NCBI RefSeq assembly: GCF_002081825.1
Contig: NZ_MUKU01000025.1
Span: 1 to 64,000, forward strand
Direction: 5' to 3'
Origin: Chromobacterium haemolyticum
GTDB lineage: Bacteria; Pseudomonadota; Gammaproteobacteria; Burkholderiales; Chromobacteriaceae
Length of the DNA: 64,000 nucleotides
Position 1 is the first letter of the stretch; every line of letters starts with the position of its first letter. Position numbers and translations under genes: made by a program. Below the pieces are notes generated by a model. It saw only the letters and a list, made by a program, of their open reading frames with translations, did no database searches and had not been told where the DNA came from. Shown here piece by piece: positions 20,542 to 29,629 of the stretch.

Positions 20542-20898
20542 ATGGCCTTGCGCAAAGAAGACGTGGACGCGCTGCTGGCCCGGGCCTGCGCCTTGCCGGG
20601 CGCCGAGTTCGACATCAAGTGGGAAACCCGGCGCGTGCTCAGCCTGGAACGCAAGATGTTCGCCCTGTTCCACGAGGACAACGTGATGTACAAAGTGGCC
20701 GCCGACGATTTTCTGGTCCTCAGCGGCCTGCCCGGCGTGCGGCCGGCGCCGTATCTGGCGCGGGCGCGCTGGATAGAAGTGGCGTCGCTGGAAGCCTTGA
20801 ACCTGGAACAACTGCACGCCGGCATCGCCGACGCGCGCCGGCTGGTGCTGGCCAAGCTGCCCAAGGCCGTCAGACAACGCTACGAGGCCTCGGCGTGA
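20542..20898 (+). CDS. MmcQ/YjbR-family protein
   Basis: A 118-residue protein with the CyaY-like double-wing fold expected of YjbR (DUF419). Motifs are ALPGAEFDIKWETRR, MFALFHEDNVMYKV, PYLARARWIEV and LPKAVRQRYEASA. No ribosome site is visible; translation may be coupled to the preceding protease gene two bases away. The family may bind DNA, but its role is unknown. Confidence 0.85.
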   Translation: MALRKEDVDALLARACALPGAEFDIKWETRRVLSLERKMFALFHEDNVMYKVAADDFLVLSGLPGVRPAPYLARARWIEVASLEALNLEQLHAGIADARRLVLAKLPKAVRQRYEASA

Positions 20899-20971
20899 AC
20901 GCCGCCGGCCAAGCCCTGCCCCGCACCGCGCATCGGTCCGCGGCGGCCCCCGCCTCAACGACAAGGACATC

Positions 20972-21388
20972 GTGAGCTACCTCTACCTCAAAGCCTTCCA
21001 CGTTTTTTTCGTGGTGTCCTGGTTCGCCGGGCTGTTCTACTTGCCTCGCCTCTACGTCAATCTGGCGCTGGCGGAACAAGACGCCGAATATCAACGCCTG
21101 CTGCTGATGGCGCGCAAGCTGTACCGCTTCATGACCCCGTTGGGCGTTCTGGCGCTGGCCACCGGCCTCGGGCTGTGGCTGGGCTTCGGCATAGGCGGCG
21201 GCTGGCTGCACGCCAAGCTGACCCTGGTCTTGCTGTTGGTCGGCTATCACGGCTGGTGCGGCAAGCTCTACCGCGACTTCGCCGCCAAAACCAACCGCCG
21301 CGGCCACCGCTGGTTCCGCGTGTTCAACGAACTGCCGGTGCTGGTATTGCTGGCGGTGGTGATCCTGGTGGTGGTCAAACCCTTCTGA
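20972..21388 (+). CDS. HemJ-like protoporphyrinogen oxidase (CopD family)
   Basis: A 138-residue membrane protein with four predicted helices. It starts at a GTG (20972) preceded by AAGGA. The N-terminus KAFHVFFVVSWFAGLFYLPR carries the conserved histidine of the HemJ family, and RFMTPLGVLALATGLGLWL and HAKLTLVLLLVGYHGW follow. HemJ oxidises protoporphyrinogen IX in bacteria lacking HemG/HemY. The presence of hemL, hemC and hemD nearby supports a tetrapyrrole role. Confidence 0.82.
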   Translation: MSYLYLKAFHVFFVVSWFAGLFYLPRLYVNLALAEQDAEYQRLLLMARKLYRFMTPLGVLALATGLGLWLGFGIGGGWLHAKLTLVLLLVGYHGWCGKLYRDFAAKTNRRGHRWFRVFNELPVLVLLAVVILVVVKPF

Positions 21389-21400
21389 GGAGATCGACGC

Positions 21401-21871
21401 ATGCGCAAATGGATTGCATTGTGGCTGGGCTGTCTGCCCGCCTGGGCCGCCACTCCGCTACCGTCCAAACCGGCGCTGCCGCCGGAAGTGGTGGCCACGC
21501 TGCGCCGCGACGGCGCGGAACTGCTGCGGCTGCCGATGTGCGTGGACGCCAAGGGCGCCTTCTCCGGCCAGCGCGAGGTGGGCGACGCCCTGCTCAGCGT
21601 TGGCGGCACCATCGCCGCGGCGCGCGCCCAACACAAGCCGCTGCTGAGCGCCAACGCCAGCTGGAGCGACCAGGACGGTAAACGCGTGGTCAGCGCCCAG
21701 ACCCTGATCGGCGCTCAGCCGGAACTGGTGGGCAGCTGGCCCCAACGCGCCACACCTTACGGCCAGAGCAGCGGCGTGGTGCCCCAGCAAAGCAGCCTGT
21801 CGCTGTATCTGCAAATCTCGCCGCGGGCTGAGGCCTGCGGCAAACCCAAGGGCGAACAGATCGCCCACTAG
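21401..21871 (+). CDS. Hypothetical secreted protein
   Basis: A 156-residue protein that I do not recognise. A short signal peptide (MRKWIALWLGCLPAWAA) is followed by PLPSKPALPPEVVATLRR. There is one cysteine near residue 47 and one near 150. GAGGAG precedes the ATG, 12 bases after the HemJ-like gene, so it is in the same operon. It is likely periplasmic. No domain could be assigned. Confidence 0.65.
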   Translation: MRKWIALWLGCLPAWAATPLPSKPALPPEVVATLRRDGAELLRLPMCVDAKGAFSGQREVGDALLSVGGTIAAARAQHKPLLSANASWSDQDGKRVVSAQTLIGAQPELVGSWPQRATPYGQSSGVVPQQSSLSLYLQISPRAEACGKPKGEQIAH

Positions 21872-21885
21872 GAGTACGTACTAAG

Positions 21886-22347
21886 ATGGCTGTGGAAATC
21901 GAACGCCGCTTCATCGTCGTCGGCGATGCCTGGCGCGGTCTGGCCCCCGGCGTGCAATACCGCCAGGGTTATCTATCGGTGGAAAAAGAGCGCACCGTGC
22001 GCGTGCGCGTGGTCGGCGATCAGGCCTGGCTGACGTTGAAAAGCAATATCAGCAACGTCAGCCGCCACGAATTCGAATACCCAGTGCCGCTGGCCGACGC
22101 GCAAACCATCATGGGGGCGATGTGTCCGATGGTGGTGGACAAGCTGCGCCACCGCATCGAACACGGCGGCTTCATCTGGGAAGTGGACGAGTTCTTCGGC
22201 GACAACGCCGGACTGGTGCTGGCGGAAATCGAGCTGCCGGATGAGAGCACTCCCTTCGACAAGCCCGCTTGGATAGGCGAGGAAGTTACCGAGGACGGCC
22301 GCTACACCAACGCCTATCTATCCAAGACCCCCTATAGCCGCTGGTAG
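21886..22347 (+). CDS. CYTH-domain protein, probable inorganic triphosphatase
   Basis: A 153-residue single CYTH (triphosphate tunnel) domain. It opens with VEIERRFIV (ExExR variant of the ExExK motif) and continues with YRQGYLSVEKERTVRVRVVG, WLTLKS, KLRHRIEHGG, WEVDEFFGDNAGLVLAEIEL and a final YSRW. Relatives such as NeuTTM hydrolyse tripolyphosphate. AGGAG lies upstream. It is the last gene of the run starting at the HemJ-like gene. Confidence 0.9.
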   Translation: MAVEIERRFIVVGDAWRGLAPGVQYRQGYLSVEKERTVRVRVVGDQAWLTLKSNISNVSRHEFEYPVPLADAQTIMGAMCPMVVDKLRHRIEHGGFIWEVDEFFGDNAGLVLAEIELPDESTPFDKPAWIGEEVTEDGRYTNAYLSKTPYSRW

Positions 22348-22359
22348 CCTCCCCCAAGC

Positions 22360-22398
22360 TTATCCACAGCACTCAGGCCGAGGTTTGACTTATCCACA
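22360..22398 (+). promoter_or_regulatory. Two consensus DnaA boxes upstream of hemL
   Basis: TTATCCACA occurs twice, at 22360-22368 and 22390-22398, in the same orientation and exactly 30 bases apart. Both match the strict DnaA-box consensus. They lie about 105-145 bases before the hemL start. Possible roles are DnaA control of hemL or a DnaA-titration/reactivation site. No AT-rich unwinding element, gid or dnaN gene is near, so this is not an obvious origin. Confidence 0.7.
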
Positions 22399-22504
22399 CC
22401 CTCCCGCCGTCGGCCTCGGTTAAAATGGCGGCTAAGCACGGGCTCCGCGCCCGTCCCAATCCGAACCTACATCCGCGGCCGCGGCCGCCCACAAGGAAAC
22501 GCAC

Positions 22505-23782
22505 ATGTCCCGCAATCTGGAGCTGTTTGAACGTGGCAAGAAATCCATCCCCGGCGGCGTCAACTCGCCGGTGCGGGCCTTCGGCCAGGTCGGCGGCACG
22601 CCGCGCTTCGTCAAGCGCGCCGAAGGCGCCTATTTCTGGGACGCCGACGACAAACAGTATTTGGACTACGTCGGCTCCTGGGGTCCGGCCATCGTCGGCC
22701 ACGCCCACCCGGACGTGGTGCGCGCGGTGCAGGAAGCGGCCGTCGGCGGCCTGTCCTTCGGCGCGCCCACCGAGGGCGAGGTACTTATCGCCGAAGAAAT
22801 CCGCAAGCTGCTGCCTTCAATCGAACAAGTGCGTCTGGTGTCCTCCGGCACCGAGGCCACCATGTCGGCGATCCGCCTGGCGCGCGGCTTCACCGGGCGC
22901 GACCTGATCGTCAAGTTCGAAGGCTGCTACCACGGCCACTCCGACAGCCTGTTGGTGAAGGCCGGCTCCGGCCTGCTCACCTTCGGCAACCCATCCTCCG
23001 GCGGCGTGCCGACCGATTGCACCAAGCACACCCTGGTGCTGCAGTACAACGACGTTGAACAACTGGACAAGACCTTCCGCGAAATCGGCGGCCAGATCGC
23101 CTGCGTCATCCTGGAACCCATCGCCGGCAATATGAATTTGATCCAGCCATCGACCGAGTTCGTCCAGGCGCTGCGCAGCCTGACCGAACAACACGGCTCG
23201 GTGCTGATCTACGACGAAGTGATGACCGGTTTCCGCGTGGCGCTGAACTGCGCCCAGGGCCTGCACGGCGTCAAGCCGGACCTGACCACGCTGGGCAAGG
23301 TGGTGGGCGGCGGCATGCCGCTGGCGGCCTTTGGCGGCCGCGCCGACATCATGGCCTGCATCGCGCCGCTGGGCAACGTCTACCAGGCCGGCACCCTGTC
23401 CGGCAATCCGCTGTCGGTGGCCGCCGGCCTCGCCACCCTCAAGCTGATCCAGCAGCCGGGCTTCCATGAAACGCTGGGCCGCCGCACCGCGCGCCTGGCC
23501 CAGGGCCTGGCCGACGCCGCGCGCGCAGCCGGCGTGACCATGAGCAGCGACAGCGTCGGCGGCATGTTCGGCTTCTACTTCAGCGAGCAAGCGCCCAAGT
23601 CCTACGCCGAAGCCACCCGCTGCGACATTGAACGCTTCAAGCGCTTCTTCCACGCGATGCTGGACGAGGGCGTCTACCTGGCGCCGTCCGCCTACGAAGC
23701 CGGCTTCGTCTCCAGCGCCCACAGCGACGACATCATCGAGCAGACCCTGGCCGCCGCAGCCCGCGCGCTGAGCCGCGTCTAA
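22505..23782 (+). CDS. hemL: Glutamate-1-semialdehyde 2,1-aminomutase
   Basis: A 425-residue PLP enzyme converting glutamate-1-semialdehyde to 5-aminolevulinate, the first committed tetrapyrrole precursor. It starts with [20 protein letters not shown]. The PLP lysine lies in [19 protein letters not shown] near 265. [18 protein letters not shown] and [12 protein letters not shown] are also conserved. AAGGA precedes the ATG. The upstream region holds two DnaA boxes. Confidence 0.96.
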   Translation: MSRNLELFERGKKSIPGGVNSPVRAFGQVGGTPRFVKRAEGAYFWDADDKQYLDYVGSWGPAIVGHAHPDVVRAVQEAAVGGLSFGAPTEGEVLIAEEIRKLLPSIEQVRLVSSGTEATMSAIRLARGFTGRDLIVKFEGCYHGHSDSLLVKAGSGLLTFGNPSSGGVPTDCTKHTLVLQYNDVEQLDKTFREIGGQIACVILEPIAGNMNLIQPSTEFVQALRSLTEQHGSVLIYDEVMTGFRVALNCAQGLHGVKPDLTTLGKVVGGGMPLAAFGGRADIMACIAPLGNVYQAGTLSGNPLSVAAGLATLKLIQQPGFHETLGRRTARLAQGLADAARAAGVTMSSDSVGGMFGFYFSEQAPKSYAEATRCDIERFKRFFHAMLDEGVYLAPSAYEAGFVSSAHSDDIIEQTLAAAARALSRV

Positions 23783-23822
23783 GCCTGAACGCCGCCGCCT
23801 CCGCGCGGCGGCGCCTTCCCGC

Positions 23823-26549
23823 ATGCACACTCCCCCCACCCGCCTGGCCTGGCGGCTGCGCGTCGAAGCCTCCGGCGTCGAACTGCAGCCCTGCGAGCAA
23901 ACGCGAGGCCCCGACGGCTACGGCCGCGGCCGGCGCTTGCCGCTAGCCAGGCTGCTGGCCGAACAGGACGGCCTGGACTGGCTCAGCGGCCAGGACCGAC
24001 TGATCCTGCGCGCGCTGGACGCCTTGCAGGCCGACATCGCCGCTGACGGCCACGCAGCGCTGGACGCGCTCGCCGCGCTGCCGCTGCTGGTCGGCCACCC
24101 GGCGCTGTACTGGGCCGACGCGCCGGAACAGGCGCTGCGGGTGGAGGCCGGCCAAGTGGCGCTGGAACTGGAGCGCCAGGGCGAACAGATCTCCCTGCGG
24201 CTGAGCCCCCCCGGCATCGCCGCCTGCGCCGGCGTGCTGTGGCGCAAGCTGGCGCCGGACCGTCTCGCGGTCTACCGACTGGACGAGGAGGTGCGCCAGA
24301 TCGCCGCCCTGCTCGGCCACAGCCTGAGCCTGCCCTGGCACGCCCGCAAGAAAGTGCTGGACGCCATCCGCGATATCGCGCCGGACTTGCCCCTGCACGA
24401 TGTCAGCGCCAGCTTCGACGACAGCCTGCCCAGCCAGCCGGCCGACGCCACGCTGCGCGCGCTGCTGCGGCTGGACGAGGCCGGCCTGCGGCTGCAACTG
24501 AAAGTGCGCCCGCACCCGGCCAGCGCGCTGTACGCGCCCGGCCGCGGCGCGCCCGGCCTGGTGGTGAGCGCGGACGGCATCGCGCTGCAGCTCAAGCGCG
24601 ACCTTCCCGCCGAACGCGCTCGCCAGCGCCAGGTCCACGCCGCCTGCCCGACGCTGGCCGCCGCGCGCCGCGACGGCGACGAATGGGTGCTGGACGGCCA
24701 GCAGGCGGCCTTGGACCTGCTGGCCGAACTGCAGACGCTGGACGCGGACACCCTGCAATGCGAATGGCCGTCCGGCCAGCGCCAGCGCATCCGCGCCGGC
24801 GTCGGCCTGCCGCAGCTGAAACTGAGCGCCAAGCGCAAGGGCGGCTGGCTGGAAGTGGACGGCGAACTGGGGCTGGACGACGGCAACATCCTGGCGCTGC
24901 GCCATCTGCTGGAAGCGCTAGCCGGCCAGTCCGGCCGCTACCTGCGCCTGTCCGACGGCGACTGGCTGGCGCTGTCCGACTCCCTCGCCGCCCGCCTGCG
25001 CCAGCTGACGCTGCTGGCCGACCACACCGCGCCCGGCGGCCTGCGCCTGAGCCCGCTGGCCGCGCCGCGGCTGGGCGAGCTGGCGGCCGAGGCCGGCGCT
25101 TTCGACGGCGACGCGGGCTGGAATGAACAATGGCGGCGGCTGCAATCGCTGCAAAGCTTCGAACCCGAAATACCGGACACCCTGCGCGCCACGCTGCGGC
25201 CTTACCAGCAGCAAGGCTACAACTGGCTGGCGCGGCTGGCCCACTGGGGCGCCGGCGCCTGCCTGGCCGACGATATGGGCCTGGGCAAGACGGTGCAGAC
25301 GCTGGCGCTCTTGCTCAGCCGCGCCGCGCTCGGCCCGCAGCTGGTGGTGGCGCCCACCTCGGTGGCGCTGAACTGGCTGGCCGAAGCGGCCCGCTTCGCG
25401 CCCGGCCTGCGGCTGCGGCCCTACCAGCAACAACGCCGGCTGGACAGCGCCGGCCCCGGCGATCTGGTGGTGGCCAGCTACGGCCTGCTGCAGCGCGACG
25501 CCGACGCCTTCGCCGAGGTGCGCTGGGCCAGCGTGGTGCTGGACGAGGCGCAGGCGATCAAAAACGCCGCCAGCCAGCGCGCCCAGGCCGCCCACGGGCT
25601 CTATGCCGATTTCCGCCTGGCCGCCAGCGGCACGCCGGTGGAAAACCATCTGGGCGAATTGTGGAGCCTCTTCCGCTTCGTCGCGCCCGGCCTGCTGGGC
25701 AACGAGGACAAATTCCAGCAGCGCTTCGCCCAGCCCATCGCCGATGGCGACGAAAACGCCCGCGAAGCGCTGAAAGCGCTGATCCGCCCCTATCTGCTGC
25801 GCCGCACCAAGCAACAGGTGCTGACCGAGCTGCCGCCGCGCACCGACATCACCCGCGCCGTCCCGCTAAGCGAGGCGGAAATGGAAGTCTATGAGGCGAT
25901 GCGCCAGCAGGCGCTGGACAAGCTGGGCCAGCCGGGCGAGGCCGAGGGCGGCGCGATGCAAGTGCTGGCCGAGCTGACCCGGCTGCGCCGCTTCTGCTGC
26001 CACCCCACGCTGACCCAGCCGGACAGCGCGCTGCCCTCCGCCAAGCAGACGCTGTTCCGCGAACTGATGCTGGAACTGCTGGACAACGGTCACAAGGCGC
26101 TGGTGTTCAGCCAGTTCGTCGATCACCTCGCCATCGTCCGCCGCTGGCTGGACGAGCAGGGCATACGCTACCAATACCTGGACGGCGCGGTGCCCGGCCC
26201 GCAACGCAAGGCGCGCATGGATGCCTTCCAGGCCGGCGAAGGCGAGGTGTTCCTGATCAGCCTGAAAGCCGGCGGCACCGGCCTCAACCTGACCGCCGCC
26301 GACTACGTGATCCACCTCGACCCCTGGTGGAACCCAGCGGTGGAAGACCAGGCCAGCGACCGCGCCTACCGTATGGGCCAGCAGCGACCGGTGACGGTGT
26401 ACCGGCTGGTGGCCCAGCACACCATAGAGGAAAAGATCGTGGCGCTACACGCCAGCAAGCGCGAGCTGGCCGACAGCTTGCTGGACGGCGGCGACCTCAG
26501 CGCGCGGCTGGACGGCGCGGCGCTGTTGGAACTGTTGCGCCAGGGCTGA
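23823..26549 (+). CDS. SNF2-family DEAD/DEAH helicase (RapA/HepA-like)
   Basis: A 908-residue ATPase. The first 450 residues are a poorly conserved, leucine- and alanine-rich region. The SNF2 core follows: LADDMGLGKTVQTLAL (Walker A) near 480, LDEAQAIKN (motif II), ASGTPVENHLGELWSLFRF (motif III), then LVFSQFVDHL, SLKAGGTGLNLTAADYVIHL and SDRAYRMGQQRPVTVYRL in the second lobe. Such bacterial SNF2 proteins remodel protein-DNA complexes, and the target is unknown. No clear ribosome site precedes the ATG. It is monocistronic and converges on ppc. Confidence 0.93.
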   Translation: MHTPPTRLAWRLRVEASGVELQPCEQTRGPDGYGRGRRLPLARLLAEQDGLDWLSGQDRLILRALDALQADIAADGHAALDALAALPLLVGHPALYWADAPEQALRVEAGQVALELERQGEQISLRLSPPGIAACAGVLWRKLAPDRLAVYRLDEEVRQIAALLGHSLSLPWHARKKVLDAIRDIAPDLPLHDVSASFDDSLPSQPADATLRALLRLDEAGLRLQLKVRPHPASALYAPGRGAPGLVVSADGIALQLKRDLPAERARQRQVHAACPTLAAARRDGDEWVLDGQQAALDLLAELQTLDADTLQCEWPSGQRQRIRAGVGLPQLKLSAKRKGGWLEVDGELGLDDGNILALRHLLEALAGQSGRYLRLSDGDWLALSDSLAARLRQLTLLADHTAPGGLRLSPLAAPRLGELAAEAGAFDGDAGWNEQWRRLQSLQSFEPEIPDTLRATLRPYQQQGYNWLARLAHWGAGACLADDMGLGKTVQTLALLLSRAALGPQLVVAPTSVALNWLAEAARFAPGLRLRPYQQQRRLDSAGPGDLVVASYGLLQRDADAFAEVRWASVVLDEAQAIKNAASQRAQAAHGLYADFRLAASGTPVENHLGELWSLFRFVAPGLLGNEDKFQQRFAQPIADGDENAREALKALIRPYLLRRTKQQVLTELPPRTDITRAVPLSEAEMEVYEAMRQQALDKLGQPGEAEGGAMQVLAELTRLRRFCCHPTLTQPDSALPSAKQTLFRELMLELLDNGHKALVFSQFVDHLAIVRRWLDEQGIRYQYLDGAVPGPQRKARMDAFQAGEGEVFLISLKAGGTGLNLTAADYVIHLDPWWNPAVEDQASDRAYRMGQQRPVTVYRLVAQHTIEEKIVALHASKRELADSLLDGGDLSARLDGAALLELLRQG

Positions 26550-26602
26550 GAGGCCCGTTCAAAATCCGCAGCGCATCGGCTCAGCGCGGCGTCGGGCCTC
26601 TC
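26548..26602. terminator. Bidirectional terminator-like hairpin between SNF2 gene and ppc
   Basis: GAGAGGCCCG (26548-26557) pairs perfectly with CGGGCCTCTC (26593-26602). The interior begins GTTCAAAATCCGC, resembling the start of the dispersed palindromic repeat, so this may be a decayed copy recruited as terminator. It overlaps the stop codon of the helicase gene and lies 18 bases from the ppc stop. Confidence 0.65.
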
Positions 26603-26619
26603 CGCCGCCGCGCCTGGCC

Positions 26620-29319
26620 TCAGCCGCTGTTGCGCAGGCCGGCCGACGTGCCGTTGATGGTCAGGTGGATCGCATACAAGGCCTCGGCGTCGTCCGGCTG
26701 GCGGCGCAGCCGGCTCAGCAATTCCGCCTGCAACAGGCCCAACGCGTCCAGATACGGCAAGCGCGTTTCCAGGCTGCGATGCAGCGTCGGGTTCTTCTCC
26801 AACAGCGCGCTTTGGCCGGTGATGGCGTAGAAGGCGTCCAGCGTCGCCTGCCACTCGGCCTGGATGCGGCCGAACAGCGCCTCGGCCAGCGCGCGGTCCT
26901 CCACCAGGCCGGCGAAACGGCGAGCGATGCCCAGATCGGCCTTGGCCAGCACCTGCTCCATATTGGACAGCACCACCTGGAAGAACGGCGAGCTGCGGTA
27001 CAGGCTTTGCAGACGGGCGCGTCCGGCTTCGCCGTGACGCTCGATGAAGGCTCGCACCGCCGAGCCGACGCCGAACCAGCCGGGCAACATCACCCGCGAT
27101 TGCGACCAGGAGAACACCCAGGGAATGGCGCGCAGGTCCTGGATCGAGGCCAGGCTTTTGCGCGAGGCCGGCCGGCTGCCGATGTTGAGCTTGGCGATGG
27201 CGTTGATCGGCGTCGCCTCCAGGAAGTACTGCATGAAGCCCGGCGCTTCCACCAGTTCGCGATAGGCGCGGTAGGCGGCGTCCGACAGCTCGTCGAACAC
27301 CGTCTCGTCGGTCTCGCAGCTGGCGCAGCCGCTGAGGCTGGCTTCCAGCGTCGCCGCCACCAGAGCCTCCAGGTTGCGGCCGCCGATGGCCGGGTCCGAA
27401 TACTTGGACGCGATCACCTCGCCCTGCTCGGTGATGCGGATGCGCCCGGCCACGCTGCCGGCCGGCTGCGCCATGATGGCCTCGAACGAGGGGCCGCCGC
27501 CGCGGCCCACCGAGCCGCCGCGCCCGTGGAACAGCCGCAGCTTGACCCGGCCGTCGGCGAAACAGCGCACCAGCCGCTTCTCCGCCTGGTAGAGCTGCCA
27601 CTGGCTGGTCAGATAACCGCCGTCCTTATTGCTGTCGGAATAACCCAGCATCACCTCCTGCATGCGGCCGCGGCTGTCGAGCAACTGCTGATACCACGGC
27701 AGCGCGAAGAGCGCCGTCATCACCTGAGCGCTGCGGTCCAGATCGGCGATGGTTTCGAACAGGGGCACCAGGTTGACGCTGGCGCGCGGCTGCCCATCCA
27801 CCAGCCGGATCATGCCGGCCTCCTTCAGCAGCAGCGCCAGCGCCAGGATGTCGCTGACCTGGGCGCAGTTGGAGATGATGCTCTGGCCGATGGCGTCGGC
27901 GCCGAACTGGCGCTGGATCAAGGCCGCCTCGCGGAAGATGGCCAGCTCCTTCTCCGCCTCGGCGCTGTAGTCCAGATAGGGCGAATACAGCAGCCGCGGC
28001 GTGGCCAGCTCGCGCAGCAGCACCCGGCTGCGCGCCGCCTCGTCCAGCGCCGCGAACTCCTCCAGCCCGGCGCGGGCGAACAACTCGCCCACCACCGCCT
28101 CGTGGCTGCCGGCGAACTGGCGCAGGTCCAGCGGCATCAGGAAGAAGCCGAACACGTCCACCGCGCGGATCAGTTCCGCCAGCCGGCCGTCGGCCAGCGT
28201 CGCGCTGCCGTGTTCGCGCAGCGAGGCGTCCAGCACCGTGAGGTCGGCCTGGAACTCGGCCTGGTCGGCATAAGGCCTGCCAGCCGGCCAACGGCCGCTC
28301 AGGCTCACGCCCAGCTGCAGGCCGGTGGCCAACACCCGCGCCTCCATCGCCGCCAGCGCGCGCCGATACGGCTCTTCGCGGCGGCTCTCCTCCTGATCCG
28401 GGGTCAGCGCCGCCAAGGCGACCAAGGCCGGGCTGACGCCGACCAGGCGTTGCGACAGCGACAGTTCGCGGTACAGCGCCGCCAGTTCGTACAGATAATG
28501 TTCAAACGCCACCTGCGCCTGGCGCGTCACCGCGTGGCGCAGCACCGCGGCATCGACATTGGGGTTGCCGTCGCGGTCGCCGCCTATCCAGCTACCGACG
28601 CGGATGAAGGACGGCAGCGGCGTGGTCTGGCCCCAGATGGCCTCGATCTGCCGATCCAGACGCTGGTATAGCGCCGGCAAGGCCTGAAAGAAGGTCAGCG
28701 GGTGGTAGGCGACGCCGTTTTCGATCTCGTCCTTGACCGCCAGCTTGAAGTGGCGGATTTCCGAGGTCTGCCACAAGGCGACGATCACGCGCTTGAGTTT
28801 GGCCTCCAGTTCCTCTTCTTCTTCCGGCGTCAGGTCCGCCGCCGCCAGCTTGCCCAGGAAACGGCGCACCGCGCGGTGGCCGTCCAGCACGCTCTGGCGC
28901 TGCACCTCGGTGGGGTGGGCGGTGAGGATGGCGCCGACATAGGCGTCGCGCAGGGTATCGGCCAGCATGGCGATGCTGACGCCGTCGGCCTTCAGCTTGC
29001 CCAGCGCGCGCGACAGGCTGCCCTGCTGCGGCGCGGAGCCGGCCTGCCGGTGGGCCCGGCGGCGGCGCACATGGTGCAGGTCCTCGGCGATGTTGAACAG
29101 CTGGGCGTACAAGCCGCAGGCGCGCACCAGCGCCATCGCCGCCGCCGGGCTCAATTCCGCCGCCAAGGGCTGGCTGCGTTCCTCCGCGCTGCGGCCGGCG
29201 ATGGCACGCACCTCGGCGTAGACCTCGGGGCCGGCCTGTTCGCTCAACACTTCGGCCAGCGCGCAGTCCAGGCGCGCCAGATCGGCGCGCAACGGCAAGT
29301 CCTTGTCTAAATCGCTCAT
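26620..29319 (-). CDS. ppc: Phosphoenolpyruvate carboxylase
   Basis: An 899-residue anaplerotic enzyme making oxaloacetate from PEP and bicarbonate. Diagnostic motifs are AHPTEVQRQSVLDGHR (catalytic histidine, near 133), VGSWIGGDRDGNPNV, MLGYSDSNKDGGY and LFHGRGGSVGRGGGPS. The C-terminus ends AGLRNSG, where the family usually ends RNTG. AAGGA precedes the ATG. It is monocistronic and divergent from hemC. Confidence 0.97.
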   Translation of the reverse strand: MSDLDKDLPLRADLARLDCALAEVLSEQAGPEVYAEVRAIAGRSAEERSQPLAAELSPAAAMALVRACGLYAQLFNIAEDLHHVRRRRAHRQAGSAPQQGSLSRALGKLKADGVSIAMLADTLRDAYVGAILTAHPTEVQRQSVLDGHRAVRRFLGKLAAADLTPEEEEELEAKLKRVIVALWQTSEIRHFKLAVKDEIENGVAYHPLTFFQALPALYQRLDRQIEAIWGQTTPLPSFIRVGSWIGGDRDGNPNVDAAVLRHAVTRQAQVAFEHYLYELAALYRELSLSQRLVGVSPALVALAALTPDQEESRREEPYRRALAAMEARVLATGLQLGVSLSGRWPAGRPYADQAEFQADLTVLDASLREHGSATLADGRLAELIRAVDVFGFFLMPLDLRQFAGSHEAVVGELFARAGLEEFAALDEAARSRVLLRELATPRLLYSPYLDYSAEAEKELAIFREAALIQRQFGADAIGQSIISNCAQVSDILALALLLKEAGMIRLVDGQPRASVNLVPLFETIADLDRSAQVMTALFALPWYQQLLDSRGRMQEVMLGYSDSNKDGGYLTSQWQLYQAEKRLVRCFADGRVKLRLFHGRGGSVGRGGGPSFEAIMAQPAGSVAGRIRITEQGEVIASKYSDPAIGGRNLEALVAATLEASLSGCASCETDETVFDELSDAAYRAYRELVEAPGFMQYFLEATPINAIAKLNIGSRPASRKSLASIQDLRAIPWVFSWSQSRVMLPGWFGVGSAVRAFIERHGEAGRARLQSLYRSSPFFQVVLSNMEQVLAKADLGIARRFAGLVEDRALAEALFGRIQAEWQATLDAFYAITGQSALLEKNPTLHRSLETRLPYLDALGLLQAELLSRLRRQPDDAEALYAIHLTINGTSAGLRNSG

Positions 29320-29629
29320 TCGGTATTCCTTGATGGTGACGGGCGGCCGCGGCCGTGACCGCTCCTAGTTTTGAATCGGCTCAAGTCGGCGCGGCCGCCG
29401 GCTGCGCTGACTTCAGACGATTCGTTTCGCATGCAAAACATCATAAGCAGGCTTACCGCTGTAGTGGCAACACTACTGTCATTTAACCGGTTAGATATTG
29501 ACCTGAGTGCGCATTGCGCAACATCAAGCTTTACGCCCCCGCCTGGACAATGCCGCGGCGCTGCGCGTCGGGCGGGCATGCTAGAATGCCCGCCATCCCA
29601 GCACATAGCCCAATCGGAAACCGGTTTTC
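29320..29629. promoter_or_regulatory. Divergent ppc/hemC control region with two palindromes
   Basis: A 310-base gap with no gene. It holds a hairpin-forming dyad, GTAGTG-gcaa-CACTAC (29461-29476), and a 10-base palindrome TAACCGGTTA (29484-29493), only seven bases apart. Either could be an operator. A convincing -35/-10 pair for hemC was not found. Confidence 0.5.

Noticed and set aside
22360-22398. The DnaA-box pair as the chromosomal origin
   Set aside because: Only two boxes, no AT-rich unwinding region, and no dnaA, dnaN or gid genes nearby.
22385-22426. TTGACT and TAAAAT before hemL as a sigma70 promoter
   Set aside because: The two hexamers are 30 bases apart, far beyond a functional spacer.
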